Assembly (NCBI RefSeq): GCF_000147335.1
Contig: NC_014501.1
Span: 248,001-312,000 of the forward strand
Direction of reading: 5' to 3'
DNA: 64,000 bases
From: Gloeothece verrucosa PCC 7822
Lineage (GTDB): Bacteria; Cyanobacteriota; Cyanobacteriia; Cyanobacteriales; Microcystaceae
Part shown: positions 44,073 through 53,473 of the stretch, piece by piece
How positions within the stretch are numbered: position 1 is the stretch's first letter
How the letters are laid out: each line of letters begins with the position of its first letter
Notes under the pieces: model-generated
What the model saw: the letters and a program-made list of their open reading frames with translations, nothing else
Database searches by the model: none
What the model was told of the DNA's origin: nothing
Translations under genes and position numbers: made by a program

Positions 44073-44459
44073 CATCCTCCCGACGCTCATCGCAAGCGAT
44101 AGAGCGCGGGCTTCCCAACCTCACGATTGGGCATTTCTAGTTACTTCCTTTTACGGTTTTACGCCACTTATCTAGTAGTTGCTGGTACAAACGAAATGTA
44201 TATTTCTCCCAACAGTGTTACTCCGACAGCCCGACTGCATAGACGTTTGGCTTCCCCAGAGTCCCTGGGTACTGGCTACCATTTTTTGGAAGACTTTGAC
44301 CTAATTACGGTCAAGTTTTTACCCAAGCACCGAAAGTCAACCGATGACTTTATTTCTTGCTTGGAACCCCATAACTTGAATTGTCAAGGTACTGTACCGT
44401 CGCCAGAGTTTGGAGGTTCCAGCTTTCGCCTACCTTTCACTCGCAGTTGTGTTTAATTA
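44067..44459 (-). mobile_element. IS200/IS605-type 3' end remnant
   Basis: Read on the minus strand it ends in GCGTCGGGAGGATGTCAC (44067 side), preceded by a hairpin in the GAGCG/CGCTC region, the typical right end of cyanobacterial TnpB elements. Upstream is a decayed frame with two stops (pieces PVPRDSGEAKRLCSRAVG and GEIYISFVPATTR), possibly the C-terminal part of a tnpB. No RuvC core is left. Such ends contain the omega RNA region, so a transcript could still be made. Confidence 0.65.
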
Positions 44460-44522
44460 AGTCGGGTGCGTTACGCTATGCTAACACACCCTACAGCAGC
44501 TACAGTCGCCAAAAGGGTTGTT

Positions 44523-45746
44523 TTAGCTGACACCGGAGACTTCTAACTCTTCTTGAGATTGAGGAATACTCACCCTAGGTAAACGATGCTTAAACCCGCA
44601 AAGAATTTCCCAAGAAATGGTTCCTAATTTATCGGCCCACTCATCAGCCGTAATTTCTTGGTCTTGATCTTTACCAATTAAAGTCACCACTTCGCCGGCT
44701 TGTAAATCGGGAATATTACTCACATCTAACATTAATTGATCCATTGTAATGGCCCCAATTTGAGAAATGCGTTGTCCCCGGACCAAAACCTCTAAACGGT
44801 TAGATAAATTCCGTTGCACACCATCTGCATAACCAATACCCACCACCGCTATGCGTAACGGGCGATCGCTGATAAACTGATAGCCGTAACTTACCCCTGT
44901 ACCGGCGGGGATGGTTTTTACCTGAGTGACTCGCGCTTTGACTTGTAAAACCGGTTTGAGGTCCACGCTTTCCCGCAGATGAGGAGCCGGATACAATCCA
45001 TATAATCCTAATCCTACTCTGACTAAATCATAATGGAGAGACGGATCAGTTAAGGTAGCGGCTGAATTGGCAAAATGAAGACGAGGGGGAGTAATACCAT
45101 TAGCTTTAATTTCAGCAATAGCCGCTTCAAAACGTTGATGTTGTAGCCGCATGACAGTGGGATCTGGGTCATCGGCCGTTGCTAAATGGGAATAGATACT
45201 GGCAATTTTTAGATAGGGTAATTGCTGCACTAACTGCACAAAAGCGGCGGCTTCGGTCCAAATAGTCCCTAAGCGAGACATCCCTGTATCGAGTTTAAGA
45301 TGAACCGGCAGGCTTTGATCGAGTTTAGTCAGGGTTTCTGAAAAGACTAACGCTTGTTGAGGGTTACACAGAGTGGGTTGTAACTTCCACTGGGCAATAG
45401 TGGCAATTTCAGCAGGGGTATTAATTGCCCCTAAAATGAGTATTGGTGCAGCAATGCCGGCTTCTCTAAGTTCAATACCTTCCCCTAACGTTGCAATGGC
45501 TAACCAAGTTGCTCCGGCTTGTAGGGCAGTTTGAGCAACCCGTACTGCCCCATGACCGTAGGCATCTGCTTTAACTACGGCCATTAATGCCGTTGAAGGT
45601 GATAAAATTTGCTTTATGGAGCGGATATTATGAGCTAGGGCATGGTGATCGATTTCTATCCAAGCCCGGTGACGGATAATTTCTGATAAACTGGGGGTAT
45701 AACGCCCAACGGTCAGACCATTAGGGGTTGTTTGTCGACTCAGCAT
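44523..45746 (-). CDS. alr: Alanine racemase
   Basis: 407 aa. The PLP lysine is in VVKADAYGHGA, and the catalytic Tyr region is in VSYGYQFISDRPLRIAVVG. N-terminal TIM barrel and C-terminal beta domain are both present at usual length. It makes D-alanine for peptidoglycan. Monocistronic. HIP1 at 44862-44869. Confidence 0.96.
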   Translation of the reverse strand: MLSRQTTPNGLTVGRYTPSLSEIIRHRAWIEIDHHALAHNIRSIKQILSPSTALMAVVKADAYGHGAVRVAQTALQAGATWLAIATLGEGIELREAGIAAPILILGAINTPAEIATIAQWKLQPTLCNPQQALVFSETLTKLDQSLPVHLKLDTGMSRLGTIWTEAAAFVQLVQQLPYLKIASIYSHLATADDPDPTVMRLQHQRFEAAIAEIKANGITPPRLHFANSAATLTDPSLHYDLVRVGLGLYGLYPAPHLRESVDLKPVLQVKARVTQVKTIPAGTGVSYGYQFISDRPLRIAVVGIGYADGVQRNLSNRLEVLVRGQRISQIGAITMDQLMLDVSNIPDLQAGEVVTLIGKDQDQEITADEWADKLGTISWEILCGFKHRLPRVSIPQSQEELEVSGVS

Positions 45747-45936
45747 TGCTGACTTCTCCTCACAAATGCAAGCCTAAAGCTTTGATCTTACAAGCATTTT
45801 AAGTTTAAGATAGGTCTAAATTAACAGATGTTCCTAAAAAGTCAACAGCAAAGTTGTATATTTTTGCGTGATGGGGCAGACATAAGGGGTTATCTGTGCT
45901 ACCATCTGGGATAAATTAAATTCAATCTCGATACCT

Positions 45937-46443
45937 ATGGGCAAGGTACTGGTGTTAAACGCCTCCTATGAGCCGCTCAATATTACCAGTTGGAAGAGGG
46001 CGGTTGTATTGTTACTCAAAGGTAAGGCTGAGCAACTTGAACACAATGGTCGACTTCTCTATAGTGGTCTTCCTCTCCCGACAGTTATCCGATTACGGCA
46101 TTATGTTAAAGTTCCTTATAAGGAGATTCCTTTAACCCGCCGAAATATTCTCGAACGAGACCGACATACTTGTCAATACTGTAGTTACAAAGGTGAGCAA
46201 TTAACGTTAGATCATGTGATTCCCCGTTCTCGCGGTGGAGGGGAAACTTGGGAAAATCTGGTTACCGCTTGTGTGCGCTGCAATGTGAAAAAAGGTAACC
46301 GAACCCCTAAAGAAGCTAATATGACTCTTTTGTCTCAACCTCGTAAACCCTACAGTAGTTTGTATTTTGAACTGATTAAGCATACTCGCGGTGAGTCTAA
46401 CCAGGAGTGGAGAAAGTATGTGATCGGTATTTCATCTGAGTGA
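45937..46443 (+). CDS. HNH endonuclease family protein
   Basis: 168 aa. The N-terminus VLVLNASYEPLNITSWKRAV is typical of a common cyanobacterial HNH group. The nuclease core has CQYCSYKG, LDHVIPRSRGG and the zinc pair CVRCNVKKGN. Such stand-alone proteins are widespread and may act in DNA repair; the exact role is not known. Single gene. Confidence 0.9.
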   Translation: MGKVLVLNASYEPLNITSWKRAVVLLLKGKAEQLEHNGRLLYSGLPLPTVIRLRHYVKVPYKEIPLTRRNILERDRHTCQYCSYKGEQLTLDHVIPRSRGGGETWENLVTACVRCNVKKGNRTPKEANMTLLSQPRKPYSSLYFELIKHTRGESNQEWRKYVIGISSE

Positions 46444-46766
46444 AATAATAGCATAGCATATTAAGGGCCAAGAACAAGCAATTTTTTGGCGGTGCTTTAT
46501 GGCCTATAGGTTTTTTTGTGGGTTGGCGGCTACGGTAAAATTAACCCTATAGGTTTTGTGGCGGCTCTAGTTGAGTGGGTTTTTCCCTGAGAATTAAGCA
46601 AATATCGGTTAAAAAAGAGGCTAGAAAAAAATACGGGAAAAAGTTTCAAAAGTTTAAGCTATTTGACCCACCCCACCGAGATTGATCTAGACTAATGTTG
46701 GTTCTTACCCCTTGTTCGTGTAATTATCTAGTACCAGCGCCGCCACAAATTTTTAGTACAACCTTT
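46444..46766. other. Intergenic region
   Basis: 323 bases with short direct repeats (two copies of CCTATAGGTTTT around 46502 and 46544, and several GGCGGCT/GGCGGTG motifs). No gene or RNA recognised; probably contains the promoter of the next gene. Confidence 0.3.
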
Positions 46767-47207
46767 ATGAAAACACCAAAAAAATTAACATTAGGGATCA
46801 GCCTTTTATGCTTAGGTAGTTTAACCGCCATAACTCAGCCGCTATCGGCTCAAAGCGGGAACACTAATCTAGACAATTTACCCGATAACTCTCAGCAGAT
46901 GAGAATATGGGGTTGTAGCAAGGGAGAGAGTAGCATCGAAGTTGAAGCCAAAGATGTCAATATTTGGAAAGACATGATCGAGGGGGGAGGATGGCAATGT
47001 AATGAGCAAATAGAACCCATTGCTCAGAGTGACGTAATGTTATCTTGTGATCCTTATGATGTGATTGGAAACTTAACCCTCGTTTGGCTCAACGGTGAAC
47101 AGGGAAAACAGCAACTACAAGCTTGGATGAAACAGTTAAGCGAACAACCCGGTATGATTTGCCGCATCAGCGATGAGGGCGCTTGGGGAGGCTTAGAGAA
47201 TAAATAA
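46767..47207 (+). CDS. Secreted protein, unknown function
   Basis: 146 aa from the ATG at 46767; an upstream in-frame ATG at 46695 would place a non-signal-like stretch before the signal. Signal peptide KKLTLGISLLCLGSLTAITQ cleaved near LSAQS. The mature part has three or four Cys (WGCSKGE, WQCNEQ, LSCDPYD, MICRIS), suggesting disulfides and a periplasmic or extracellular location. No family recognised. Confidence 0.6.
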   Translation: MKTPKKLTLGISLLCLGSLTAITQPLSAQSGNTNLDNLPDNSQQMRIWGCSKGESSIEVEAKDVNIWKDMIEGGGWQCNEQIEPIAQSDVMLSCDPYDVIGNLTLVWLNGEQGKQQLQAWMKQLSEQPGMICRISDEGAWGGLENK

Positions 47208-47237
47208 ACCTATACAGTCTGTGGAGAGTGAGGAGAT

Positions 47238-47265
47238 AAAAAAATAGGGGGTCATCTCCCCCCTA
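47238..47265 (-). terminator. Rho-independent terminator for the hsp20 remnant
   Basis: On the minus strand, ATAGGGGGG pairs with CCCCCTA and is followed by seven T (47238-47244 read in reverse). It lies about 50 bases past the decayed hsp20 frame, so the termination signal has outlived the gene. Confidence 0.75.
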
Positions 47266-47311
47266 TCTACACCTCAATTATTCCCTAGCTAACTTGAACT
47301 TTAACAAGTTT

Positions 47312-47596
47312 CTATTTTTCTACATCTGTCTTAGGTAAGACTATGTTGAAAATTCCCTCTTTATATTCGCCAGTGACTTGGGTATTTTCTACAGATGCGG
47401 GTAAAGAAATGACTCTTTGAAACTTCCCATAGCGTAATTCGCTTTTAGCGCCTCCATTTTCTGAGGTTTTGCTTTCTTGCTTGCGTTATCCGCTAATAGC
47501 GACAGTTTTCTGACTGACTTGAATATCTAAATCTTCCGCTTTCATGCCAGGAATTTCTAGTTTAAGATGAAAGGCTTCCTATTGATCGCGTTTTCT
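47312..47596 (-). pseudogene. Decayed small heat-shock protein (Hsp20)
   Basis: The alpha-crystallin domain is readable: EAFHLKLEIPGMKAEDLDIQ, VSQKTVAISG, SELRYGKFQRVISLPASVEN, GEYKEGIFNIVLPKTDVEK. Stops interrupt it at 47486-47488 (TAA) and 47579-47581 (TAG), and the N-terminal part of the gene is not found. In intact Hsp20 the first stop position is normally Glu (SGERK). The gene is therefore inactive or recently decaying; its own terminator remains. Confidence 0.85.
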
Positions 47597-47632
47597 CCTC
47601 CTATCTTTAACCCGGCTCTCTCATCTCCCCTA

Positions 47633-48763
47633 TTAATGAAATTTCTCATAGCCATAAGGTAGGGTAACAATAAAAGTCGTCCCTAGGTTAATTTGACTTT
47701 CACAAGCGATGGTTCCGCCGTGAAGCTCTACACATTGTTTAACAATGGATAATCCTAATCCTGTCCCCCGAATTTTTTCTACATTATCGCCTCGCACAAA
47801 AGCCTCAAACAATTTTTGTTGCTTTTCAAGCGGAATGCCTATGCCGGGATCTTTGATTTGACAAATAACTTGATGCTCTTGATAAATTAATTTACAAGAA
47901 ATTATCCCGCCATCTGGAGAATATTTAATGGCATTATCAAGTAAATTAGAAAAAATATGGTATAATAAATTTTTATCCATGTAAACTTTGAAATCTGAGT
48001 TAAACAATTTAAAATGATCTGTCTTCGAGTCAGTGACACTCATAAATTCAATTTGATGCCGACTGCCTGAAGCCATCTGAAATTGCTCCACTAATTCTTG
48101 ACAAAATTGGTCTAAGTTAAAAAAGGAAGGATGAAAGGTTAATTTTCCTTCTTCGGCCTGATTAATAATCACAATATCATTTAATAATTGGGTCATCCTC
48201 TTCACTCCTGAGTGCATCAACTGAAGAATTCTTTCCTGCTTGTCTCTAGAAAGCTTGTGATAATGATTTTGTAAAAGTTGGGCACTGGCAGAAATAGCAC
48301 TTAAAGGACTACGTAAATCATGGGAAGCCATAGAAAGAAAGCGGCTTTTAAAGGCATTGAGGTGCTGTAATTGCTCATTAGCCGCTTTTAATTCCAGGGT
48401 TAAGCGACGTGATCGCAATAAGGCTTTTAGCCGCCCTAAGAGTTCTACCTTTTCAATGGGAATAACGAGCGCTTCATCCACTTGAGCCGGTAACACATCG
48501 TTAATAATTTTCATCTGAGGACGGGAAATTAACAGCACAAAAGGCAGAAAAACCGGTTCAGATGCCTCTCGTCGCGCCTGTAACTGGCATTGATAACGTT
48601 TTAAAGCTAATCCATCTACAATACATAAATCAAAGTCTTGACTCAGGCTTTTCTCATTGACAAAAAACAAGAGAGAATATTCAGTTTTTAATAAATCTGT
48701 CAGTAAACGACGATTTTCGCTTTGAGACACCATCAGCAAAATATGATCCTTGACCTCAACCAT
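47633..48763 (-). CDS. Sensor histidine kinase with N-terminal receiver-like domain
   Basis: 376 aa. The first about 120 residues have the fold pattern of a receiver domain (DHILLMVSQSENRRLLTDLL, DLCIVDG) but the usual acidic cluster is reduced. HisKA follows with the phospho-acceptor His in SMASHDLRSPLSAISASAQL, then the HATPase with NLLDNAIKYSPDG (N box), DPGIGIP (G1) and GTGLGLSIVK (G2). No membrane span, so a cytoplasmic kinase. It may be regulated by or act in phosphorelay through its N-terminal domain. Confidence 0.88.
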   Translation of the reverse strand: MVEVKDHILLMVSQSENRRLLTDLLKTEYSLLFFVNEKSLSQDFDLCIVDGLALKRYQCQLQARREASEPVFLPFVLLISRPQMKIINDVLPAQVDEALVIPIEKVELLGRLKALLRSRRLTLELKAANEQLQHLNAFKSRFLSMASHDLRSPLSAISASAQLLQNHYHKLSRDKQERILQLMHSGVKRMTQLLNDIVIINQAEEGKLTFHPSFFNLDQFCQELVEQFQMASGSRHQIEFMSVTDSKTDHFKLFNSDFKVYMDKNLLYHIFSNLLDNAIKYSPDGGIISCKLIYQEHQVICQIKDPGIGIPLEKQQKLFEAFVRGDNVEKIRGTGLGLSIVKQCVELHGGTIACESQINLGTTFIVTLPYGYEKFH

Positions 48764-48920
48764 TAGCTCGCCCTACTTTAATCTAACCTGTCAGTTGGCA
48801 ACAGATAAATTCTGTAAATCCTGTGAAAAAAATTAACCATTGCTTTTAAATCGAGAATACTAGAGGAGAGTGTATTGTCAATCACTCAAAATAGATAAAG
48901 AAGAATTGCGAAGAATCATC

Positions 48921-50084
48921 ATGAAGTTGGCCACCCGAGTCGGTAAAGTCACCCCTTCCCTAACATTGACCATTGCTGCTAAAGCTAAAGCAATGAAAGG
49001 ACAAGGGATCGATGTTTGTAGTTTTAGTGCTGGAGAACCGGATTTTGATACACCTACCCATATCAAGGAAGCGGCTAAACTGGCTTTAGATCAAGGTAAG
49101 ACCAAGTATGGTCCGGCAGCCGGAGAACCCAAGTTAAGAGAAGCCATCGCTAAAAAATTGTACCAAGATAACCATCTCAATTATCCCCCTGAACAGGTGA
49201 TGGTGACCAATGGCGGGAAACATTCTCTATTTAACTTGATGTTGGCTTTAATTGAACCTGGGGATGAAGTGATTATTCCTGCTCCCTACTGGCTGAGTTA
49301 TCCTGAAATGGTAACCCTGGCCGGGGGAACATCGGTTATTGTGCAAACTCAAGCTGATTATGATTATAAAATTACCCCTGAGCAATTAAAAGAAGCCATT
49401 ACCCCAAAAACTAAGTTATTTGTTCTTAACTCGCCTTCTAACCCTACAGGAACGGTTTACACGCCACAAGAAATCCAAAAGTTAGCCGAAATTATCGTGG
49501 AAAAGGATATTTTGGTGGTTTCTGATGAGATTTATGAAAAAATTCTCTATGATGGCGCAGAACATCAAAGTATTGGGAGTTTTGGCGATGAGATTTTTCA
49601 GAGGACGATCATTAGTAATGGGTTTGCCAAAAGCTATTCCATGACGGGTTGGCGCATTGGCTATATGGCGGGACCGAAAGAACTCATTAAAGCAATGACT
49701 ACCATCCAGAGTCATAGTACCTCGAATGTTTGTACTTTTGCTCAGTATGGCGCGGTAGCGGCTTTAGAAGGTTCTCAAGAATGTGTCGAACAGATGTGTA
49801 AAGCTTTCGCCGAACGCCGCCAGGTGATGTTAGAGAGAATTAATCAAATTGATAAGCTCAGTTGTCCGGTTCCCAATGGTGCTTTTTATGTTTATGTTGA
49901 TATTAGCCAAACGGGAATGACTTCTCTGGATTTCTCGGATAAGTTACTGGAGTCTCAAAATGTCGCCGTAATTCCGGGGATTGCTTTTGGTAATGATACC
50001 ACTATCCGTCTGTCTTATGCTACCGATATGAAGACGATTGAAAAAGGATTGGATCGTATCGCCCAGTTTATGGCATCTTTGTGA
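48921..50084 (+). CDS. aspC: Aspartate aminotransferase (class I PLP aminotransferase)
   Basis: 387 aa from the ATG at 48921; an in-frame GTG at 48870 is less likely. PLP lysine in [14 protein letters not shown]; other family motifs are [33 protein letters not shown] and [15 protein letters not shown]. Transfers the amino group between aspartate and 2-oxoglutarate, in the cytoplasm. A GC hairpin (CCCCCC at 50115-50120 with GGGGGG at 50133-50138) follows but has no T run. Confidence 0.93.
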   Translation: MKLATRVGKVTPSLTLTIAAKAKAMKGQGIDVCSFSAGEPDFDTPTHIKEAAKLALDQGKTKYGPAAGEPKLREAIAKKLYQDNHLNYPPEQVMVTNGGKHSLFNLMLALIEPGDEVIIPAPYWLSYPEMVTLAGGTSVIVQTQADYDYKITPEQLKEAITPKTKLFVLNSPSNPTGTVYTPQEIQKLAEIIVEKDILVVSDEIYEKILYDGAEHQSIGSFGDEIFQRTIISNGFAKSYSMTGWRIGYMAGPKELIKAMTTIQSHSTSNVCTFAQYGAVAALEGSQECVEQMCKAFAERRQVMLERINQIDKLSCPVPNGAFYVYVDISQTGMTSLDFSDKLLESQNVAVIPGIAFGNDTTIRLSYATDMKTIEKGLDRIAQFMASL

Positions 50085-50186
50085 TATTGGGCATTAGCAT
50101 AGCTCCCCTCGTATCCCCCCTACTCTCTTCCTGGGGGGAGTAAATTTAAGCAGGCTGTTTTTTACTAGATACTACAAGCTATAAAA

Positions 50187-50259
50187 TGGAGGTAAGCGGA
50201 CTCGAACCGCTGACATCCTGCTTGCAAAGCAGGCGCTCTACCGACTGAGCTATACCCCC
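50187..50259 (-). tRNA. tRNA-Ala (anticodon UGC)
   Basis: 73 bases on the minus strand: acceptor GGGGGTA pairs with TACCTCC (one G-U), D arm GCTCAGTCGGTAGAGC, anticodon stem CCTGC/GCAGG with loop TTTGCAA (anticodon TGC), T arm with GGTTCGAGTCC and discriminator A. CCA is not encoded. Confidence 0.97.
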
Positions 50260-50720
50260 AAGTTATGAATTTATTAAATTCAAGGTTTTTTCTTTGCCTT
50301 ATCTAGTATAGCGATCACTCTTCTAAATGTCAACTACTTTCTAAAACTCTTACAGATAAAGGGTTCTGGAATTTGCTTTCTTAAGCTTTACTCCATCTAT
50401 TAGTCAATTAAACTTGCCTACGAGTTTTTAAGTAGGACTTTTTAGTATCAGATTAGTATCATCTGAATCTCTTAAAAGTCTTTCTATAAAATAGTTTTAG
50501 CCATTTTAGTATCAGATGGATATGTATAAAAAAAAATTATTTTTAATATAAAAATATATTAGTTTTTTAAAGACAGAGGCCCGAAGCGGAATTTATAACT
50601 AAATCACTAAATAACTAGATCAATTTTTAGTAAAATATAAACTTTAAAGATATTCTAGAAAATGAGAAAAAAAACTAGAGTTTATCTAGTCTTGGCTTAT
50701 TATTTAGTTTTTCTTCTTAA
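50260..50720. other. AT-rich intergenic region between tRNA-Ala and the integrase
   Basis: 461 bases, very AT-rich, without a gene-like frame. It contains a short direct repeat (AGTATCAGAT near 50449 and 50508). No second copy of the tRNA 3' end was seen, so no attachment-site pair can be assigned. Confidence 0.4.
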
Positions 50721-51929
50721 TTAATTTCTAGGACAAATGTTGGTAATTTTGTCACTATCTAAATATCTTTCTTCGATAATCCTTACTGAATTATCAACCC
50801 ACTTAGCTACCACTGCCGCAGAAATACCATTACTGATTTGTTTTGTTATGAATGTGTCTCGTAATTGATAAGGGGTTGTCTCTCTTCCTAATAAAGGATC
50901 TACAACTTTGTTCCAGGCACGATTAGAGAAGTTATTATAATTAATCGCTTTTCCTGTCGGAGATTTAAAAACTAATTCGTTAGGAGAAACCTTAAGATTT
51001 TTTATGCTTTTTAACAAATTAGTAAGCTTATCATCACATCTAAATTTACGAGATCTATTGTTTTTTGATTTTTCATTCTCAACCGCTTCACCTTTTATAT
51101 GGACTATAGATCTATCGAATGTTATTGTTTGTAATTTATCGTCTATTTGTCCCCAAGTTAACCCAATGGCTTCGCTAGGTCTGCATCCCGTATAAGCAAG
51201 AAATTTTACAAAAGGGAGATAAAAGTTGTAAGCGTATCCTCTATACACATCTGTAGTTCCTGCTTTTAAAACTCCTTTATGATTAGCAAAAGCATCGAAT
51301 ATTGCTTCTAATTCTTGATCAGAAAAAGCATCTGGAATAGAATTATCTTCCCAGTTGTGACGCAGTTCTGTTGCCATTCCTTCGTAAGGACTCTTGTCTA
51401 ATTCAACTAACTTGTTTTTAATACCCCACTTAACACAAGCATTTATGTGGATTAAAATTCTTTTTGTCATTGAATCCGTCGTATGAGCGAGTAAATATTT
51501 CCTTACATCAAGAGCTTTGCTAATATCTTGCACTGGCATTTTATTTATATGACTACCAACAGTTGTTTTATATTCGTTTAATGTTTTAGCTTTCACTGTG
51601 CAACTCTTGTAAGAAACATATTTATTCCATAACTCGGTAAGGGTTAATTCTTTTTTCTCAGGAGGTCTTACAACATTTAAATCTTTTCTTAACTTGTATT
51701 TAGACAAGTTTTCAGGATTAAATCTCTGTAAAACTAGATCCGACTGTAATTCTTTTACTTTTGCTTGGGCAAGCTTTCTATTTTCTAAGGTATCACTCAC
51801 TCCTAAGCCAATTGTGTACTGTTTACCATTAAAGCTAAATCGCACTCGTAAACGATCTCGAAAACTCTCTAGACTAACGCTTCCTGCACTGGCTTTTTTA
51901 GGTTTCTCAGTGTTCTTACTAGGTTTCAT
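50721..51929 (-). CDS. Tyrosine recombinase (phage-type integrase)
   Basis: 402 aa. An N-terminal Arm/AP2-like part (SLESFRDRLRVRFSFNGKQY) and SAM-like core precede the catalytic domain: box I Arg in YTGCRPSEAIGLTW, box II YQLRDTFITKQI, and Tyr in IEERYLD. The His positions of the usual HxxR and the GH motif are replaced (YQLR; VDNS), a variant form seen in some integrases. It sits about 460 bases from tRNA-Ala without phage or island cargo, so it may be a leftover of an integrated element. Confidence 0.85.
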   Translation of the reverse strand: MKPSKNTEKPKKASAGSVSLESFRDRLRVRFSFNGKQYTIGLGVSDTLENRKLAQAKVKELQSDLVLQRFNPENLSKYKLRKDLNVVRPPEKKELTLTELWNKYVSYKSCTVKAKTLNEYKTTVGSHINKMPVQDISKALDVRKYLLAHTTDSMTKRILIHINACVKWGIKNKLVELDKSPYEGMATELRHNWEDNSIPDAFSDQELEAIFDAFANHKGVLKAGTTDVYRGYAYNFYLPFVKFLAYTGCRPSEAIGLTWGQIDDKLQTITFDRSIVHIKGEAVENEKSKNNRSRKFRCDDKLTNLLKSIKNLKVSPNELVFKSPTGKAINYNNFSNRAWNKVVDPLLGRETTPYQLRDTFITKQISNGISAAVVAKWVDNSVRIIEERYLDSDKITNICPRN

Positions 51930-51987
51930 CTAAATATAACTTCTATGATGTATACCGGTATTATGGGCAAAATTTTTTTGAATCGCT

Positions 51988-52887
51988 ATGAGTCAGGTTG
52001 TTGTTACCTTTTATAAATTTGTTTCTCTGCCAGACTATACCCGTCTACAGGCTCCTATTCTAGCCTACTGCCAACAACAAGCCATCAAAGGAACGATCCT
52101 ACTGGCCTGTGAAGGAATCAACGCCACGCTCGCCGGGACTCGTGCGGGAATAGATGCAGTCTTGTCTTTTTTGCGTCGTGATAGCCGCTTCGAGGATTTA
52201 GAAGTCAAAGAATCTTTGGCCGAGTCTCCCCCGTTTGAACGCATGAAAGTCAAACTCAAGCGAGAAATCGTCACCCTAGGACAACCTCAAGCCAACCCTC
52301 ATCAACAGGTAGGAATTTATGTCAGTCCTAAAGATTGGAATGAGTTGATCAGCGATCCCGATGTGATGGTCATTGATACTCGCAATGACTACGAAGTATC
52401 TATCGGGACTTTTCAAGGCGCGATCAACCCTCAAACTCATTCTTTCCGAGAGTTCCCCAATTATATACAAAATTCTCTTGATCCCACTCAGCCTAAAAAA
52501 ATTGCCATGTTTTGTACTGGTGGGATTCGTTGCGAAAAAGCCTCATCTTATCTAATCACTCAAGGCTTTGAGCAAGTTTATCATCTCAAAGGCGGAATTT
52601 TAAAATATTTAGAAGAGATTCCTCCCGAAGAAAGTTTATGGGAAGGAGAATGTTTTGTCTTTGATGAACGTATAGCCATTAAACATCAACTCGAACCCGG
52701 AAGCTATGATATGTGCCGCAGTTGTGGTCATCCCATTTCAGAGATGGATAAAGAGTCTCCTCAATATGAAGAAGGTATTTGTTGTCCTTACTGTTTTGAG
52801 AGTCTCGGCCAAGAAAAAAGAAAGCGGCAACAAGAAAAAGTGCGGCAGTTACAACTCAAAAGTCGTAAAGCTTTTAAGAATGGTTAA
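51988..52887 (+). CDS. trhO: tRNA U34 hydroxylase TrhO (rhodanese-like)
   Basis: 299 aa. The N-terminal domain matches the TrhO/YceA family (ILLACEGINATLAGTRAG), the rhodanese domain has its Cys in MFCTGGIRCEKASSYL, and the C-terminal Cys-rich tail has CRSCGHP...CPYCFE. TrhO makes 5-hydroxyuridine at the wobble position of tRNA, using prephenate-independent chemistry with oxygen. It overlaps the end of the opposite-strand small gene by 14 bases. Confidence 0.92.
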   Translation: MSQVVVTFYKFVSLPDYTRLQAPILAYCQQQAIKGTILLACEGINATLAGTRAGIDAVLSFLRRDSRFEDLEVKESLAESPPFERMKVKLKREIVTLGQPQANPHQQVGIYVSPKDWNELISDPDVMVIDTRNDYEVSIGTFQGAINPQTHSFREFPNYIQNSLDPTQPKKIAMFCTGGIRCEKASSYLITQGFEQVYHLKGGILKYLEEIPPEESLWEGECFVFDERIAIKHQLEPGSYDMCRSCGHPISEMDKESPQYEEGICCPYCFESLGQEKRKRQQEKVRQLQLKSRKAFKNG

Positions 52888-53122
52888 TAACTACAGATAA
52901 TAATGCCTCTTCTATTGGCTTTGGTAATTCGATAGGATGAAACCGATTTATCGAAAAAGCATAGTCTTCACCGCTTTCATCAAGCACTCTAATTAGACCG
53001 TTTATTTCTGCTGTCTCATCAGGAATAACACGGTATATTTTGCCGACTTCTAGTGAAGCTTCGTAGCCTTCATTATTAAGACACACTACAAACTGATTGG
53101 CTTGAGATAGAGCTATTTCCAT
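52874..53122 (-). CDS. Small protein, second gene of a pair
   Basis: 82 aa from the ATG at 53122; a TTG at 53128 would overlap the upstream stop. Contains QFVVCLNNEGYEASLEVGKI and YRVIPDETAE, a beta-rich SH3-like pattern that I recall from cyanobacterial hypotheticals. It begins 2 bases after the previous gene ends, so the two form an operon. The 3' end overlaps trhO on the other strand. Function unknown; size and pairing would also suit a toxin-antitoxin system. Confidence 0.6.
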   Translation of the reverse strand: MEIALSQANQFVVCLNNEGYEASLEVGKIYRVIPDETAEINGLIRVLDESGEDYAFSINRFHPIELPKPIEEALLSVVINHS

Positions 53123-53124
53123 AG

Positions 53125-53361
53125 TCAATCTAGAAACGGTAGCTTAAGCTTAAATTCTTTTTTGCCAATTCCATGAGCTTCGTACCAATGGACTTCAGCT
53201 AACCTAATTATACCATTGGCTAATTGAACTTGGGCTATGCCCTTTAATTTTCTCCATTTACCCTTGCCATACTTTTTTTGTAATCGTAGTCGATTACGAA
53301 TTCCTGTTCCTGTGGCAATAATTTCAATGTTCGTAATATCGCTGATAATTTCAAAATCCAC
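53125..53361 (-). CDS. Small basic protein, first gene of a pair
   Basis: 78 aa, basic, with IEIIATGTGIRNRLRLQKKY and GKGKWRKLKGIAQVQLANGI then EVHWYEAHGIGKKEFK. The sequence is beta-rich and Lys/Arg-rich. Similar proteins occur in cyanobacterial genomes as hypotheticals. It is directly upstream of another small gene. No function can be assigned. Confidence 0.6.
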   Translation of the reverse strand: MDFEIISDITNIEIIATGTGIRNRLRLQKKYGKGKWRKLKGIAQVQLANGIIRLAEVHWYEAHGIGKKEFKLKLPFLD

Positions 53362-53473
53362 TATTAAGCTAGTTTAAAAGAGATATTTTCGATCATAACA
53401 TTTCTCTCTCCCGAAAAAATCTCCCATCAACTAACTTAATTAACGCGGCATTTGTTGTATTTTTGGAAGCACC

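Noticed and set aside
44127..44456. 109-codon plus-strand frame
   Set aside because: It lies antisense over the IS200/IS605 remnant and has no family similarity.
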